A stretch of DNA of 64,000 nucleotides. Source: Ohtaekwangia koreensis. Its GTDB lineage: Bacteria; Bacteroidota; Bacteroidia; Cytophagales; Cyclobacteriaceae. Below are positions 63,956 through 64,000 of the stretch, piece by piece. Every line of letters begins with the position of its first letter. Within the stretch, counting starts at the first letter, position 1. Where the stretch lies: NCBI RefSeq assembly GCF_900167975.1, contig NZ_FUZU01000002.1, positions 1,123,501 through 1,187,500 on the forward strand. Reading direction: 5' to 3'. Both the position numbers and the translations under genes were made by a program. The notes beneath the pieces were generated by a model. It saw only the letters and a list, made by a program, of their open reading frames with translations. It was not told the DNA's origin and made no database searches.

Positions 63956-64000
63956 GAACGAATGCCGGTTATCAAATGAATGAAAGCATTACGATGAACA

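Overview
This window is from a member of the Bacteroidota, most likely order Cytophagales. The evidence is a large secreted protein with the C-terminal sorting domain of the gliding-motility/type IX secretion class, promoters of the Bacteroidota TTTG-N19-TAnnTTTG type, many lipoprotein and Sec signal peptides, and gene content such as a MocR regulator, DinB-family proteins, an ECF/DGPF pair and two branched-chain aminotransferases. Taxonomy below order is not supported by what I can see. There is no sign of a prophage or insertion sequence.

Layout. 1-10.5 kb: cut membrane gene, a 106-bp tandem repeat array, small secreted and membrane proteins, a wax-synthase-like acyltransferase, a Crp-type regulator with a DJ-1-like protein, a NUMOD/degenerate-HNH protein, and an ECF sigma/DGPF/AhpD-like group. 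10.5-21.3 kb: a decayed permease end, a methyltransferase, tRNA-Lys, a TPR-SH3 protein, the large secreted protein, RlmD, an aminotransferase and an FtsX-type permease. 21.5-35.9 kb: the complete isoleucine/valine/leucine pathway in one direction: leader peptide and attenuator, ilvE-ilvD-ilvB-ilvN-ilvC-ilvA, a Pif1-like helicase, then a second attenuator-type hairpin and leuC-leuD-leuB-leuA. 36-47 kb: periplasmic and envelope enzymes, a MocR regulator divergent from a DUF817 membrane protein, a cell-wall hydrolase/deacetylase pair, and a tiny membrane protein next to an SPFH protein. 47.3-53.9 kb: a tight ten-gene run (EamA exporter, cupin, three acetyltransferases, two DinB proteins, DJ-1 protein, PaiB-like protein, PLP decarboxylase). 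54-64 kb: a second branched-chain aminotransferase, a dehydrogenase, two more acetyltransferases, small oxidoreductase-like proteins, a phosphopantetheinyl transferase, WD40, DivIVA, FolB, a repeat cluster and two cytosolic proteins.

Main results. (1) Upstream of ilvE lies a 40-codon leader ORF whose last 20 codons include 11 Ile/Leu/Val codons. It is followed by a 10-bp terminator, and the leader's own end can pair with the terminator arm. This is the geometry of ribosome-mediated attenuation. The leuC leader carries a similar hairpin and the same 16-base element 20-21 bases after it. (2) A 38-bp sequence (32 identities) occurs both in the MocR/DUF817 divergent region and before the EamA-led run, in the same orientation and 57-60 bases before the start codon. 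It is a strong candidate operator linking the MocR regulator to both. (3) A family of hairpin repeats built on TCTGCGTTAATCTGTGAAAT occurs as a tandem array, as a MITE-like element with 29-bp inverted ends, and as a duplication reaching into a gene end. (4) TATA-containing words look strongly favoured even inside genes: Ile is usually ATA after a T-ending codon.
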